Of a stretch of DNA of 64,000 bases, positions 25,501 to 39,800 are shown piece by piece (position 1 is the first letter of the stretch; every line of letters starts with the position of its first letter). The position numbers and the translations under genes were made by a program. Below the pieces are notes generated by a model that saw only the letters and a list, made by a program, of their open reading frames with translations, did no database searches and was not told the DNA's origin. This DNA comes from Heracleum sosnowskyi (lineage: Eukaryota; Streptophyta; Magnoliopsida; Apiales; Apiaceae): assembly GCA_030848705.1 (NCBI GenBank), contig CM061242.1, positions 66,584,760 to 66,648,759 of the forward strand, written 5' to 3'.

Positions 25501-27402
25501 TTCAGGTCCGGACAGCTCCAAATGAAGTTTACTGCAATTCTATAAACCCGTAGGGTCAAACTACGAGAAAATATCGACAAAACGACCCGCTTCAATTTAT
25601 CCCCGTTTTCCATGTATAGCTCCCTTAAGAGGTATACGTAATCGGGCGTCCCCTGGTATCGGCTCCAATTCAGGCCCGTACTGCTCCAAATGAAGTTTTT
25701 TGCAATTCTATAAACCTATAGCGTCAAACTACTAGAAAATACCCACAAAACGACTCTCTTCAATTTATCCCCGTTTTCCTTGTCTAGCTCCCTTCAGAGG
25801 TATACGTAATCGGGCGTCCCCTGGTTCTGCTCCAATTCAGGTCCAGACTGCTCCAAATGAAGTTTTTTACAATTCTATAAACCCATAGGGTCAAACTACG
25901 AGAAAATATCCACAAAATGACCCGCTTCAATTTATCCCCGTTTTCCTTGTATAGCCCCCTTAAGAGGTATACGTAATCGAGTGTCCCCTGGTATCTGCTC
26001 CAATTCAGGCCCGGACTGCTCCAAATGAAGTTTTTTGCAATTCTATAAATCTATAGGGTCAAACTACGAGAAAATATCTACAAAACGACCCGCTTCAATT
26101 TAGCCCCGCTTTCCTTGTATAGATCCCTTAAGAGGTATACGTAATCGGGCGTCCCCTGGTATCGGCTCCAATTCAGGTCCGGACAGCTCCAAATGAAGTT
26201 TACTGCAATTCTATAAACCCATAGGGTCAAACTACGAGAAAATATCGACAAAACGACCCGCTTCAATTTATCCCCGTTTTCCATGTATAGCTCCCTTAAG
26301 AGGTATACTCAATCGGGCGTCCCCTGGTATCGGCTCCAATTCAGGCCCGTACTGCTCCAAATGAAGTTTTTTGCAATTCTATAAACCTATAGCGTCAAAC
26401 TACTAGAAAATACCCACAAAACGACTCTCTTCAATTTATCCCCGTTTTCCTTGTCTAGCTCCCTTCAGAGGTATACGTAATCGGGCGTCCCCTGGTATCT
26501 GCTCCAATTCAGGTCCAGACTGCTCCAAATGAAGTTTTTTACAATTCTATAAACCCATAGGGTCAAACTACGAGAAAATATCCACAAAATGACCCGCTTC
26601 AAATTATCCCCGTTTTCCTTGTATAGCTCCCTTCTGAGGTATACATAATCGGGTGTCCCCTGGTATCTGCTCAAATTCAGGTCCAGACAGCTCCAAATGA
26701 AGTTTTTTGCAATTCTATAAACCTATAGGGTCAAACTACTAGAAAATACCCACAAAACGACCCGCTTCAATTTAACCCCGTTTTCCTTGTATAGATCCCT
26801 TAAGAGGTATACGTAATCGGGCGTCCCCTGGTATCGGCTCCAATTCAGGTCCGGACAGTTCCAAATGAAGTTTACTGTAATTCTATAAACCCATAGGGTC
26901 AAACTACGAGAAAATATCCACAAAACGACCCGCTTCAATTTATCCCCGTTTTCCATGTATAGCTCCCTTAAGAGGTATACGTAATCGGGCGTCCCCTGGT
27001 ATCGGCTCCAATTCAGGCCCGTACTGCTCCAAATGAAGTTTTTTGCAATTCTATAAACCTATAGGGTCAAACTACTAGAAAATACCCACAAAACGACTCG
27101 CTTCAATTTATTCCCGTTTTCCTTGTATAGCTCCCTTCAGAGGTATACGTAATCGGGCGTCCCCTGGTATCTGCTCCAATTTAGGCCCGGACTGCTCCAA
27201 ATGAAGTTTTTTGCAATTCTATAAACCCATAGGGTCAAAATGCGAGAAAATATCTTCAAAACGACCCGCTTCAATTTATCCCCGTTTTCCTTGTATAGCT
27301 CCCTTCAGAGGTAAAAGTAATCGGGCGTCCCCTGGTAGCTGCTCCAATTTAGGCCCGGACTGCTCCAAATGAAGTTTTTTGCAATTCTATAAACCCATAG
27401 GG
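22561..27402. repeat. 168-bp satellite array, segment 3
   Basis: About 29 monomers. The first 2.15 kb repeats segment 2 at 3252 bp. The remainder contains a local repetition seen at 25389 and 26078 (offset 689 bp in part) with private variants ATATCGACAAAACG, AATTTAGCCCCG and ATAGCGTC. GTAAAAGTAATC with GGTAGCTGC marks the last monomer before LINE copy 3 (27311-27341). Confidence 0.95.
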
Positions 27403-28499
27403 CTGAAATGGTGGGGACGAAATTCTTTTGGACTATGGAAATTAACAGGCAATGCTCATGGTGTCTAAAAAAAATCCTCAAGGCTAGAACCATGGCAGTT
27501 TCCTATATCAGATATCAGGTGGGCAGGGACTCCTCTTTTGATTTCTGGCATGACCCCTGGGTAAATAATAAGCCTCTCCTTGCCCAGTTTCCCAGAGGCA
27601 TTATCTCTATTCTAGACTCGTTCCCAGAAGCGAAAGCTTCTTATCACATATCTGCAGGGCACTGGCATGTCTCTTATTCAAATCATGTTGATGCAATGGC
27701 TGTTCGGGCGCTTCTTAGTCTGGTACCAATCCATGATACCGATAGCATTCATTGGGGAAATTGTAAGGCGTGTAGGCTTTCTATCTCCGAAATACAGAAT
27801 ACCATTCGAACTCCTTCGGTTAGGCCAGGTTGGTATAATGTGGTTTGGCCAAAAACAGTGGTTCCTAAATTTTCTTGTTTGCTTTGGTTGGTTATGAAGC
27901 AAAGGTTATTAACTCAAGATCGAATGGTGCGTTTCCACATGAATGTTCCTCAGCACTGTGTCCTTTGTGTTCACGGGATTGAGTCCCATGCTCACTTGTT
28001 CAGTGAATGCCCTTATACACGGATTATTATGCAGCATAGTCCTTGTCCTATCACTCGATCCTGGATGGAGTTCTCCTTGGGAAATGTTACTGCTCAAACA
28101 GTTAGTAATACTGAAAAGCAAGTCACTTACCTGTTTATAGCTGCTGCCTGTCACGCCATATGGAAGGAGCGAAACGCAAGAGTTCACCAAACTGCTCATG
28201 CTTTTTCAGCACATGTATTGGCAAATTTAGTAAAGAGAAATGTGCGGGAAAAGCTACTCACTTGCACTGCTTTACTTCATTCTATTCGACTAGACCCGAG
28301 GCTGGAAGCTATTGTTTTACATTAATTATTTTTGTAAATTTGTAATGTAATCCTTAGTGGAGGTTTGTGTAAGGCTGATTTGATGGTATTAGCTTATTTC
28401 TTCTGTTTCTGTTATCGCGGGGTATGCCCCCAGATTTGTACTCGTTGTGTTTTTTCTAATATATTTTTGTTAACTAGCAAAAAAAAAAAAAAAAAAAAA
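27403..28499 (+). mobile_element. 5'-truncated plant L1-type LINE, copy 3
   Basis: Same truncated LINE, with hairpin at 28419-28430 and a 21-A tail at 28479-28499, one A longer than the other two. Junctions with the satellite are the same as for copies 1 and 2. Its 5' flanking monomer differs from those of copies 1 and 2, while the 3' flank agrees with copy 2 for almost 5 kb. Confidence 0.93.
27408..28325 (+). pseudogene. LINE ORF2 C-terminal fragment, copy 3
   Basis: 305-residue open frame identical in translation to copy 2 (Gln170), with all zinc ligands of the C-X2-C-X8-H-X4-C motif retained. Same truncation: no endonuclease or polymerase domain. TAA at the end is followed by the 3' UTR. 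No promoter is expected in the truncated element and none was seen. Confidence 0.9.
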
Positions 28500-31400
28500 C
28501 GACCCGCTTCAATTTATCCCTGTTTTCCTTGTCTAGCTCCCTTCAGAGGTATACGTAATCGGGCGTCCCCTGGTATCTGCTCCAATTCAGGTCCAGACTG
28601 CTCCAAATGAAGTTTTTTACAATTCTATAAACCCATAGGGTCAAACTACGAGAAAATATCCACAAAATGACCCGCTTCAATTTATCCCCGTTTTCCTTGT
28701 ATAGCTCCCTTCTGAGGTATACATAATCGGGTGTCCCCTGGTATCTGCTCAAATTCAGGTCCAGACAGCTCCAAATGAAGTTTTTTGCAATTCTATAAAC
28801 CTATAGGGTCAAACAACTAGAAAATACCCACAAAACGACCCGCTTCAATTTATCCCCGTTTTCCTTGTATAGCTCCCTTAGGAGGTAATCGTAATCGGGA
28901 GTCCCCTGGTATCTGCTCCAATTCAGGCCCAGACTGCTCCAAATGAAGTTTTTTGCAATTCTATAAACCCATAGGGTCAAACTACGAGAAATTATCCACA
29001 AAATGACCCGCTTCAATTTATCCCCGTTTTCCTTGTATAGCCCCCTTAAGAGGTATACGTAATCGGGCGTCCCCTGGTATCTGCTCCAATTCAGGCCCGG
29101 ACTGCTCCAAATGAAGTTTTTTGCAATTCTATAAATCTATAGTGTCAAACTACGAGAAAATATCCACAAAACGACCCGCTTCAATTTAACCCCGCTTTCC
29201 TTGTATAGATCCCTTAAGAGGTATACGTAATAGGGCGTCCCCTGGTATCGGCTCCAATTCAGGTCCGGACAGCTCCAAATGAAGTTTACTGCAATTCTAT
29301 AAACCCATAGGGTCAAACTACGAGAAAATATCCACAAACGAACCGCTTCAATTTAACCCCGTTTTCCTTGTATAGATCCCTTAAGAGGTATACGTAATCG
29401 GGCATCCCCTGGTATCGGCTCCAATTCAGGTCCGGACAGCTCCAAATGAAGTTTACTGTAATTCTATAAACCCATAGGGTCAAACTACGAGAAAATATCC
29501 ATAAAACGACCCGCTTCAATTTATCCCCGTTTTCCATGTATAGCTCCCTTAAGAGGTATACGTAATCGGGCGTCCCCTGGTATCGGCTCCAATTCAGGCC
29601 CGTACTGCTCCAAATGAAGTTTTTTGCAATTCTATAAACCTATAGGGTCAAACTACTAGAAAATACCCACAAAACGACTCGCTTCAATTTATCCCCGTTT
29701 TCCTTGTATAGCTCCCTTCAGAGGTATACGTAATCGGGCGTCCCCTTGTATCTGCTCCAATTTAGGCCCGGACTGCTCCAAATGAAGTTTTTTGCAATTC
29801 TATAAACCCATAGGGTCAAACTGCGAGAAAATATCCTCAAAACGACCCGCTTCAATTTATCCCCGTTTTCCTTGTATAGCTCCCTTCAGAGGTATACGTA
29901 ATCGGGCGTCCCCTGGTAGCTGCTCCAATTTAGGCCCGGACTGCTCCAAATGAAGTTTTTTGCAATTCTATAAACCCATAGGGTCAAACTACGAGAAAAT
30001 ATCCATAAAACGACCCGCTTCAATTTATCCCCGTTTTCCTTGTCTAGCTCCCTTCAGAGGTATACGTAATCGGGCGTCCCCTGGTATCCGCTCCAATTCA
30101 GGTCCAGACTGCTCTAAATGAAGTTTGTTACAATTCTATAAACCCATATGGTCAAACTACGAGAAAATATCCACAAAATGACCCGCTTCAATTTATCCCC
30201 GTTTTCCTTGTATAGCTTCCTTCTGAGGTATACATAATCGGGTGTCCCCTGGTATCTGCTCAAATTCAGGTCCAGACAGCTCCAAATGAAGTTTTTTGCA
30301 ATTCTATTAACCTTTAGGGTCAAACTACTAGAAAATACCCACAAAACGACCCGCTTCAATTTATCCCCATTTTCCTTGTATAGCTCCCTTTGGAGGTAAT
30401 CGTAATCGGGAGTCCCCTGGTATCTGCTCCAATTCAGGCCCAGACTGCTCCAAATGAAGTTTTTTGCAATTCTATAAACCTATAGGGTCAAACTACTAGA
30501 AAATACCCACAAAACTACTCGCTTCAATTTATCCACGTTTTCCTTGTATAGCTCCCTTCAGAGGTATACGTAATCGGGCGTCCCCTTTTATCTGCTCCAA
30601 TTTAGGCCCGGACTGCTCCAAATGAAGTTTTTTGCAATTCTATAAACCCATAGGGTCAAACTGCGAGAAAATATCCTCAAAACGACCCGCTTCAATTTAT
30701 CCCCGTTTTCCTTGAATAGCTCCCTTCAGAGGTATACGTAATCGGGCGTCCCCTGGTATCTGCTCAAATTCAGGTCCAGACAGCTCCAAATGAAGTTTTT
30801 TGCAATTCTATTAACCTATAGGGTCAAACTACTAGAAAATACCCACAAAACGACCCGCTTCAATTTATCCCCGTTTTCCTTGTATAGCTCCCTTAGGAGG
30901 TAATCGTAATCGGGAGTCCCCTGGTATCTGCTCCAATTCAGGCCCAGACTGCTCCAAATGAAGTTTTTTGCAATTCTATAAACCCATAGGGTCAAACTAC
31001 GAGAAAATATCCACAAAATGACCCGCTTCAATTTATCCCCGTTTTCCTTGTATAGCCCCCTTAAGAGGTATACGTAATCGAGTGTCCCCTGGTATCTGCT
31101 CCAATTCAGGCCCGGACTGCTCCAAATGAAGTTTTTTGCAATTCTATAAATCTATAGGGTCAAACTACGAGAAAATATCTACAAAACGACCCGCTTCAAT
31201 TTAGCCCCGCTTTCCTTGTATAGATCCCTTAAGAGGTATACGTAATCGGGCGTCCCCTGGTATCGGCTCCAATTCAGGTCCGGACAGCTCCAAATGAAGT
31301 TTACTGCAATTCTATAAACCCATAGGGTCAAACTACGAGAAAATATCCACAAACGACCCGCTTCAATTTAACCCCGTTTTCCTTGTATAGATCCCTTAAG

Positions 31401-33840
31401 AGGTATACGTAATCGGGCGTCCCCTGGTATCGGCTCCAATTCAGGTCCGGACAGCTCCAAATGAAGTTTACTGCAATTCTATAAACCCGTAGGGTCAAAC
31501 TACGAGAAAATATCGACAAAACGACCCGCTTCAATTTATCCCCGTTTTCCATGTATAGCTCCCTTAAGAGGTATACGTAATCGGGCGTCCCCTGGTATCG
31601 GCTCCAATTCAGGCCCGTACTGCTCCAAATGAAGTTTTTTGCAATTCTATAAACCTATAGCGTCAAACTACTAGAAAATACCCACAAAACGACTCTCTTC
31701 AATTTATCCCCGTTTTCCTTGTCTAGCTCCCTTCAGAGGTATACGTAATCGGGCGTCCCCTGGTTCTGCTCCAATTCAGGTCCAGACTGCTCCAAATGAA
31801 GTTTTTTACAATTCTATAAACCCATAGGGTCAAACTACGAGAAAATATCCACAAAATGACCCGCTTCAATTTATCCCCGTTTTCCTTGTATAGCCCCCTT
31901 AAGAGGTATACGTAATCGAGTGTCCCCTGGTATCTGCTCCAATTCAGGCCCGGACTGCTCCAAATGAAGTTTTTTGCAATTCTATAAATCTATAGGGTCA
32001 AACTACGAGAAAATATCTACAAAACGACCCGCTTCAATTTAGCCCCGCTTTCCTTGTATAGATCCCTTAAGAGGTATACGTAATCGGGCGTCCCCTGGTA
32101 TCGGCTCCAATTCAGGTCCGGACAGCTCCAAATGAAGTTTACTGCAATTCTATAAACCCATAGGGTCAAACTACGAGAAAATATCGACAAAACGACCCGC
32201 TTCAATTTATCCCCGTTTTCCATGTATAGCTCCCTTAAGAGGTATACTCAATCGGGCGTCCCCTGGTATCGGCTCCAATTCAGGCCCGTACTGCTCCAAA
32301 TGAAGTTTTTTGCAATTCTATAAACCTATAGCGTCAAACTACTAGAAAATACCCACAAAACGACTCTCTTCAATTTATCCCCGTTTTCCTTGTCTAGCTC
32401 CCTTCAGAGGTATACGTAATCGGGCGTCCCCTGGTATCTGCTCCAATTCAGGTCCAGACTGCTCCAAATGAAGTTTTTTACAATTCTATAAACCCATAGG
32501 GTCAAACTACGAGAAAATATCCACAAAATGACCCGCTTCAAATTATCCCCGTTTTCCTTGTATAGCTCCCTTCTGAGGTATACATAATCGGGTGTCCCCT
32601 GGTATCTGCTCAAATTCAGGTCCAGACAGCTCCAAATGAAGTTTTTTGCAATTCTATAAACCTATAGGGTCAAACTACTAGAAAATACCCACAAAACGAC
32701 CCGCTTCAATTTAACCCCGTTTTCCTTGTATAGATCCCTTAAGAGGTATACGTAATCGGGCGTCCCCTGGTATCGGCTCCAATTCAGGTCCGGACAGTTC
32801 CAAATGAAGTTTACTGTAATTCTATAAACCCATAGGGTCAAACTACGAGAAAATATCCACAAAACGACCCGCTTCAATTTATCCCCGTTTTCCATGTATA
32901 GCTCCCTTAAGAGGTATACGTAATCGGGCGTCCCCTGGTATCGGCTCCAATTCAGGCCCGTACTGCTCCAAATGAAGTTTTTTGCAATTCTATAAACCTA
33001 TAGGGTCAAACTACTAGAAAATACCCACAAAACGACTCGCTTCAATTTATTCCCGTTTTCCTTGTATAGCTCCCTTCAGAGGTATACGTAATCGGGCGTC
33101 CCCTGGTATCTGCTCCAATTTAGGCCCGGACTGCTCCAAATGAAGTTTTTTGCAATTCTATAAACCCATAGGGTCAAAATGCGAGAAAATATCTTCAAAA
33201 CGACCCGCTTCAATTTATCCCCGTTTTCCTTGTATAGCTCCCTTCAGAGGTAAAAGTAATCGGGCGTCCCCTGGTAGCTGCTCCAATTTAGGCCCGGACT
33301 GCTCCAAATGAAGTTTTTTGCAATTCTATAAACCCATAGGGTCAAACTACGAGAAAATATCCATAAAATGACCCGCTTCTATTTATCCCTGTTTTCCTTG
33401 TCTAGCTCCCTTCAGAGGTATACGTAATCGGGCGTCCCCTGGTATCTGCTCCAATTCAGGTCCAGACTGCTCCAAATGAAGTTTTTTACAATTCTATAAA
33501 CCCATAGGCTCAAACTACGAGAAAATATCCACAAAATGACCCGCTTCAATTTATCCCCGTTTTCCTTGTATAGCTTCCTTCTGAGGTATACATAATCGGG
33601 TGTCCCCTGGTATCTGCTCAAATTCAGGTCCAGACAGCTCCAAATGAAGTTTTTTGCAATTCTATTAACCTATAGGGTCAAACTACTAGAAAATACCCAC
33701 AAAACGACCCGCTTCAATTTATCCCCGTTTTCCTTGTATAGCTCCCTTAGGAGGTAATCGTAATCGGGAGTCCCCTGGTATCTGCTCCAATTCAGGCCCG
33801 GACTGCTCCAAATGAAGTTTTTTGCAATTCTATAAACCTA

Positions 33841-36800
33841 TAGGGTCAAACTACGAGAAAATATCCACAAAATGACCCGCTTCAATTTATCCCCGTTTTC
33901 CTTGTATAGCCCCCTTAAGAGGTATACGTAATCGGGTGTCCCCTGGTATCTGCTCCAATTCAGGCCCGGACTGCTCCAAATGAAGTTTTTTGCAATTCTA
34001 TAAATCTATAGGGTCAAACTACGAGAAAATATCTACAAAACGACCCGCTTCAATTTAACCCCGCTTTCCTTGTATAGATCCCTTAAGAGGTATACGTAAT
34101 CGGGCGTCCCCTGGTATTGGCTCCAATTCAGGTCCGGACAGCTCCAAATGAAGTTTACTGCAATTCTATAAACCCATAGGGTCAAACTACGAGAAAATAT
34201 CCACAAACGACCCGCTTCAATTTAACCCCGTTTTCCTTGTATAGATCCCTTAAGAGGTATACGTAATCGGGCGTCCCCTGGTATCGGCTCCAATTCAGGT
34301 CCGGACAGCTCCAAATGAAGTTTACTCCAATTCTATAAACCCATAGGGTCAAACTACGAGAAAATATCCACAAAACGACCCGCTTCAATTTATCCCCGTT
34401 TTCCATGTATAGCTCCCTTAAGAGGTATACGTAATCGGGCGTCCCCTGGTATCGGCTCCAATTCAGGCCCGTACTGCTCCAAATGAAGTTTTTTGCAATT
34501 CTATAAACCCATAGGGTCAAACTACGAGAAAATATCCATAAAACGACCCGCTTCAATTTATCCCCGTTTTCCTTGTCTAGCTCCCTTCAGAGGTATACGT
34601 AATCGGGCGTCCCCTGGTATCTGCTGCAATTCAGGTCCAGACTGCTCTAAATGAAGTTTGTTACAATTCTATAAACCCATAGGGTCAAACTACGAGAAAA
34701 TATCCACAAAATGACCCGCTTCAATTTATCCCCGTTTTCCTTGTATAGCTTCCTTCTGAGGTATACATAATCGGGTGTCCCCTGGTATCTGCTCAAATTC
34801 AGGTCCAGACAGCTCCAAATGAAGTTTTTTGCAATTCTATTAACCTATAGGGTCAAACTACTAGAAAATACCCACAAAACGACCCGCTTCAATTTATCCC
34901 CGTTTTCCTTGTATAGCTCCCTTAGGAGGTAATCGTAATCGGGAGTCCCCTGGTATCTGCTCCAATTCAGGCCCAGACTCCTCCAAATGAAGTTTTTTGC
35001 AATTCTATAAACCCATAGGGTCAAACTACGAGAAAATATCCACAAAATGACCCGCTTCAATTTATCCCCGTTTTCCTTGTATAGCCCCCTTAAGAGGTAT
35101 ACGTAATCGGGTGTCCCCTGGTATCTGCTCCAATTCAGGCCCGGACTGCTCCAAATGAAGTTTTTTGCAATTCTATAAATCTATAGGGTCAAACTACGAG
35201 AAAATATCTACAAAACGACCCGCTTCAATTTAACCCCGCTTTCCTTGTATAGATCCCTTAAGAGGTATACGTAATCGGGCGTCCCCTGGTATCGGCTCCA
35301 ATTCAGGTCCGGACAGCTCCAAATGAAGTTTCCTGCAATTCTATAAACCCATAGGGTCAAACTACGAGAAAATATCCACAAACGACCCGCTTCAATTTAA
35401 CCCCGTTTTCCTTGTATAGATCCCTTAAGAGGTATACGTAATCGGGCGTCCCCTGGTATCGGCTCCAATTCAGGTCCGGACAGCTCCAAATGAAGTTTAC
35501 TGCAATTCTATAAACCCATAGGGTCAAACTACGAGAAAATATCGACAAAACGACCCGCTTCAATTTATCCCCGTTTTCCATGTATAGCTCCCTTAAGAGG
35601 TATACGTAATCGGGCGTCCCCTGGTATCGGCTCCAATTCAGGCCCGTACTGCTCCAAATGAAGTTTTTTGCAATTCTATAAACCTATAGGGTCAAACTAC
35701 TAGAAAATACCCACAAAACGACTCGCTTCAATTTATCCCCGTTTTCCTTGTCTAGCTCCCTTCAGAGGTATACGTAATCGGGCGTCCCCTGGTATCTGCT
35801 CCAATTCAGGTCCAGACTGCTCCAAATGAAGTTTTTTACAATTCTATAAACCCATAGGGTCAAACTACGAGAAAATATCCACAAAATGACCCGCTTCAAT
35901 TTATCCCCGTTTTCCTTGTATAGCTCCCTTCTGAGGTATACATAATCGGGTGTCCCCTGGTATCTGCTCAAATTCAGGTCCAGACAGCTCCAAATGAAGT
36001 TTTTTGCAATTCTATAAACCTATAGGGTCAAACTACTAGAAAATACCCACAAAACGACCCGCTTCAATTTAACCCCGTTTTCCTTGTATAGATCCCTTAA
36101 GAGGTATACGTATCGGGCGTCCCCTGGTATCGGCTCCAATTCAGGTCCGGACAGCTCCAAATGAAGTTTACTGCAATTCTATAAACCCATAGGGTCAAAC
36201 TACGAGAAAATATCCACAAAACGACCCGCTTCAATTTATCCCCGTTTTCCATGTATAGCTCCCTTAAGAGGTATACGTAATCGAGCGTCCCCTGGTATCG
36301 GCTCCAATTCAGGCCCGTACTGCTCCAAATGAAGTTTTTTGCAATTCTATAAACCTATAGGGTCAAACTACTAGAAAATATCCATAAAACGACCCGCTTC
36401 AATTTATCCCCGTTTTCCTTGTATAGCTCCCTTCAGAGGTATACGTAATCGGGCGTCCCCTGGTATCTGCTCCAATTTAGGCCCGGACTGCTCCAAATGA
36501 AGTTTTTTGCAATTCTATAAACCCATAGGGTCAAACTGCGAGAAAATATCCTCAAAACGACCCGCTTCAATTTATCCCCGTTTTCCTTGTATAGCTCCCT
36601 TCAGAGGTAAAAGTAATCGGGCGTCCCCTGGTAGCTGCTCCAATTTAGGCCCGGACTGCTCCAAATGAAGTTTTTTGCAATTCTATAAACCCATAGGGTC
36701 AAACTACGAGAAAATGTCCATAAAATGACCCGCTTCAATTTATCCCTGTTTTCCTTGTCTAGCTCCCTTCAGAGGTATACGTAATCGGGCGTCCCCTGGT

Positions 36801-39800
36801 ATCTGCTCCAATTCTGGTCCAGACTGCTCCAAATGAAGTTTTTTACAATTCTATAAACCCATAGGCTCAAACTACGAGAAAATATCCACAAAATGACCCG
36901 CTTCAATTTATCCCCGTTTTCCTTGTATAGCTTCCTTCTGAGGTATACATAATCGGGTGTCCCCTGGTATCTGCTCAAATTCAGGTCCAGACAGCTCCAA
37001 ATGAAGTTTTTTGCAATTCTATTAACCTATAGGGTCAAACTACTAGAAAATACCCACAAAACGACCCGCTTCAATTTATCCCCGTTTTCCTTGTATAGCT
37101 CCCTTAGGAGGTAATCGTAATCAGGAGTCCCCTGGTATCTGCTCCAATTCAGGCCCAGACTCCTCCAAATGAAGTTTTTTGCAATTCTATAAACCCATAG
37201 GGTCAAACTACGAGAAAATATCCACAAAATGACCCGCTTCAATTTATCCCCGTTTTCCTTGTATAGCCCCCTTAAGAGGTATACGTAATCGGGTGTCCCC
37301 TGGTATCTGCTCCAATTCAGGCCCGGACTGCTCCAAATGAAGTTTTTTGCAATTCTATAAATCTATAGGGTCAAACTACGAGAAAATATCTACAAAACGA
37401 CCCGCTTCAATTTAACCCCGCTTTCCTTGTATAGATCCCTTAAGAGGTATACGTAATCGGGCGTCCCCTGGTATCGGCTCCAATTCAGGTCCGGACAGCT
37501 CCAAATGAAGTTTACTGCAATTCTATAAACCCATAGGGTCAAACTACGAGAAAATATCCACAAACGACCCGCTTCAATTTAACCCCGTTTTCCTTGTATA
37601 GATCCCTTAAGAGGTATACGTAATCGGGCGTCCCCTGGTATCGGCTCCAATTCAGGTCCGGACAGCTCCAAATGAAGTTTACTGCAATTCTATAAACCCA
37701 TAGGGTCAAACTACGAGAAAATATCGACAAAACGACCCGCTTCAATTTATCCCCGTTTTCCATGTATAGCTCCCTTAAGAGGTATACGTAATCGGGCGTC
37801 CCCTGGTATCGGCTCCAATTCAGGCCCGTACTGCTCCAAATGAAGTTTTTTGCAATTCTATAAACCTATAGGGTCAAACTACTAGAAAATACCCACAAAA
37901 CGACTCGCTTCAATTTATCCCCGTTTTCCTTGTCTAGCTCCCTTCAGAGGTATACGTAATCGGGCGTCCCCTGGTATCTGCTCCAATTCAGGTCCAGACT
38001 GCTCCAAATGAAGTTTTTTACAATTCTATAAACCCATAGGGTCAAACTACGAGAAAATATCCACAAAATGACCCGCTTCAATTTATCCCCGTTTTCCTTG
38101 TATAGCCCCCTTAAGAGGTATACGTAATCGGGTGTCCCCTGGTATCTGCTCCAATTCAGGCCCGGACTGCTCCAAATGAAGTTTTTTGCAATTCTATAAA
38201 TCTATAGGGTCAAACTACGAGAAAATATCTACAAAACGACCCGCTTCAATTTAACCCCGCTTTCCTTGTATAGATCCCTTAAGAGGTATACGTAATCGGG
38301 CGTCCCCTGGTATTGGCTCCAATTCAGGTCCGGACAGCTCCAAATGAAGTTTACTGCAATTCTATAAACCCATAGGGTCAAACTACGAGAAAATATCCAC
38401 AAACGACCCGCTTCAATTTAACCCCGTTTTCCTTGTATAGATCCCTTAAGAGGTATACGTAATCGGGCGTCCCCTGGTATCGGCTCCAATTCAGGTCCGG
38501 ACAGCTCCAAATGAAGTTTACTCCAATTCTATAAACCCATAGGGTCAAACTACGAGAAAATATCCACAAAACGACCCGCTTCAATTTATCCCCGTTTTCC
38601 ATGTATAGCTCCCTTAAGAGGTATACGTAATCGGGCGTCCCCTGGTATCGGCTCCAATTCAGGCCCGTACTGCTCCAAATGAAGTTTTTTGCAATTCTAT
38701 AAACCCATAGGGTCAAACTACGAGAAAATATCCATAAAACGACCCGCTTCAATTTATCCCCGTTTTCCTTGTCTAGCTCCCTTCAGAGGTATACGTAATC
38801 GGGCGTCCCCTGGTATCTGCTGCAATTCAGGTCCAGACTGCTCTAAATGAAGTTTGTTACAATTCTATAAACCCATAGGGTCAAACTACGAGAAAATATC
38901 CACAAAATGACCCGCTTCAATTTATCCCCGTTTTCCTTGTATAGCTTCCTTCTGAGGTATACATAATCGGGTGTCCCCTGGTATCTGCTCAAATTCAGGT
39001 CCAGACAGCTCCAAATGAAGTTTTTTGCAATTCTATTAACCTATAGGGTCAAACTACTAGAAAATACCCACAAAACGACCCGCTTCAATTTATCCCCGTT
39101 TTCCTTGTATAGCTCCCTTAGGAGGTAATCGTAATCGGGAGTCCCCTGGTATCTGCTCCAATTCAGGCCCAGACTCCTCCAAATGAAGTTTTTTGCAATT
39201 CTATAAACCCATAGGGTCAAACTACGAGAAAATATCCACAAAATGACCCGCTTCAATTTATCCCCGTTTTCCTTGTATAGCCCCCTTAAGAGGTATACGT
39301 AATCGGGTGTCCCCTGGTATCTGCTCCAATTCAGGCCCGGACTGCTCCAAATGAAGTTTTTTGCAATTCTATAAATCTATAGGGTCAAACTACGAGAAAA
39401 TATCTACAAAACGACCCGCTTCAATTTAACCCCGCTTTCCTTGTATAGATCCCTTAAGAGGTATACGTAATCGGGCGTCCCCTGGTATCGGCTCCAATTC
39501 AGGTCCGGACAGCTCCAAATGAAGTTTCCTGCAATTCTATAAACCCATAGGGTCAAACTACGAGAAAATATCCACAAACGACCCGCTTCAATTTAACCCC
39601 GTTTTCCTTGTATAGATCCCTTAAGAGGTATACGTAATCGGGCGTCCCCTGGTATCGGCTCCAATTCAGGTCCGGACAGCTCCAAATGAAGTTTACTGCA
39701 ATTCTATAAACCCATAGGGTCAAACTACGAGAAAATATCGACAAAACGACCCGCTTCAATTTATCCCCGTTTTCCATGTATAGCTCCCTTAAGAGGTATA

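Larger units (their letters stand above)
21465..27402. repeat. LINE-led duplication unit (5938 bp), left copy
   Basis: 21465-27402 matches 27403-33341 at an offset of 5938 bp, becoming 5939 after the LINE A-tail because copy 3 has one extra A. Both units begin at the first LINE base. At 33342, the site equivalent to a third LINE start, the satellite continues without an element. The unit contains LINE copy 2 plus about 29 monomers. Observed differences are few, such as A23053 versus T28992. Confidence 0.87.
27403..33341. repeat. LINE-led duplication unit (5938/5939 bp), right copy
   Basis: Second copy of the unit described at 21465. It starts with LINE copy 3 and ends where the empty site at 33342 begins (CATAGG then GTCAAACTACGAG). 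The last monomer again carries GTAAAAGTAATC and GGTAGCTGC, identical to the monomer before LINE copy 3. This is the expected signature of a tandem duplication whose joint lies next to the LINE. Confidence 0.87.

Noticed and set aside
18213..28499. Three independent LINE insertions
   Set aside because: Same monomer position, truncation, target deletion and kilobases of shared 3' flank require duplication of one insertion.
28365..28610. Open frame running from the LINE 3' UTR through the A-tail into satellite
   Set aside because: The lysine run is the translated A-tail; the frame is a chance fusion.
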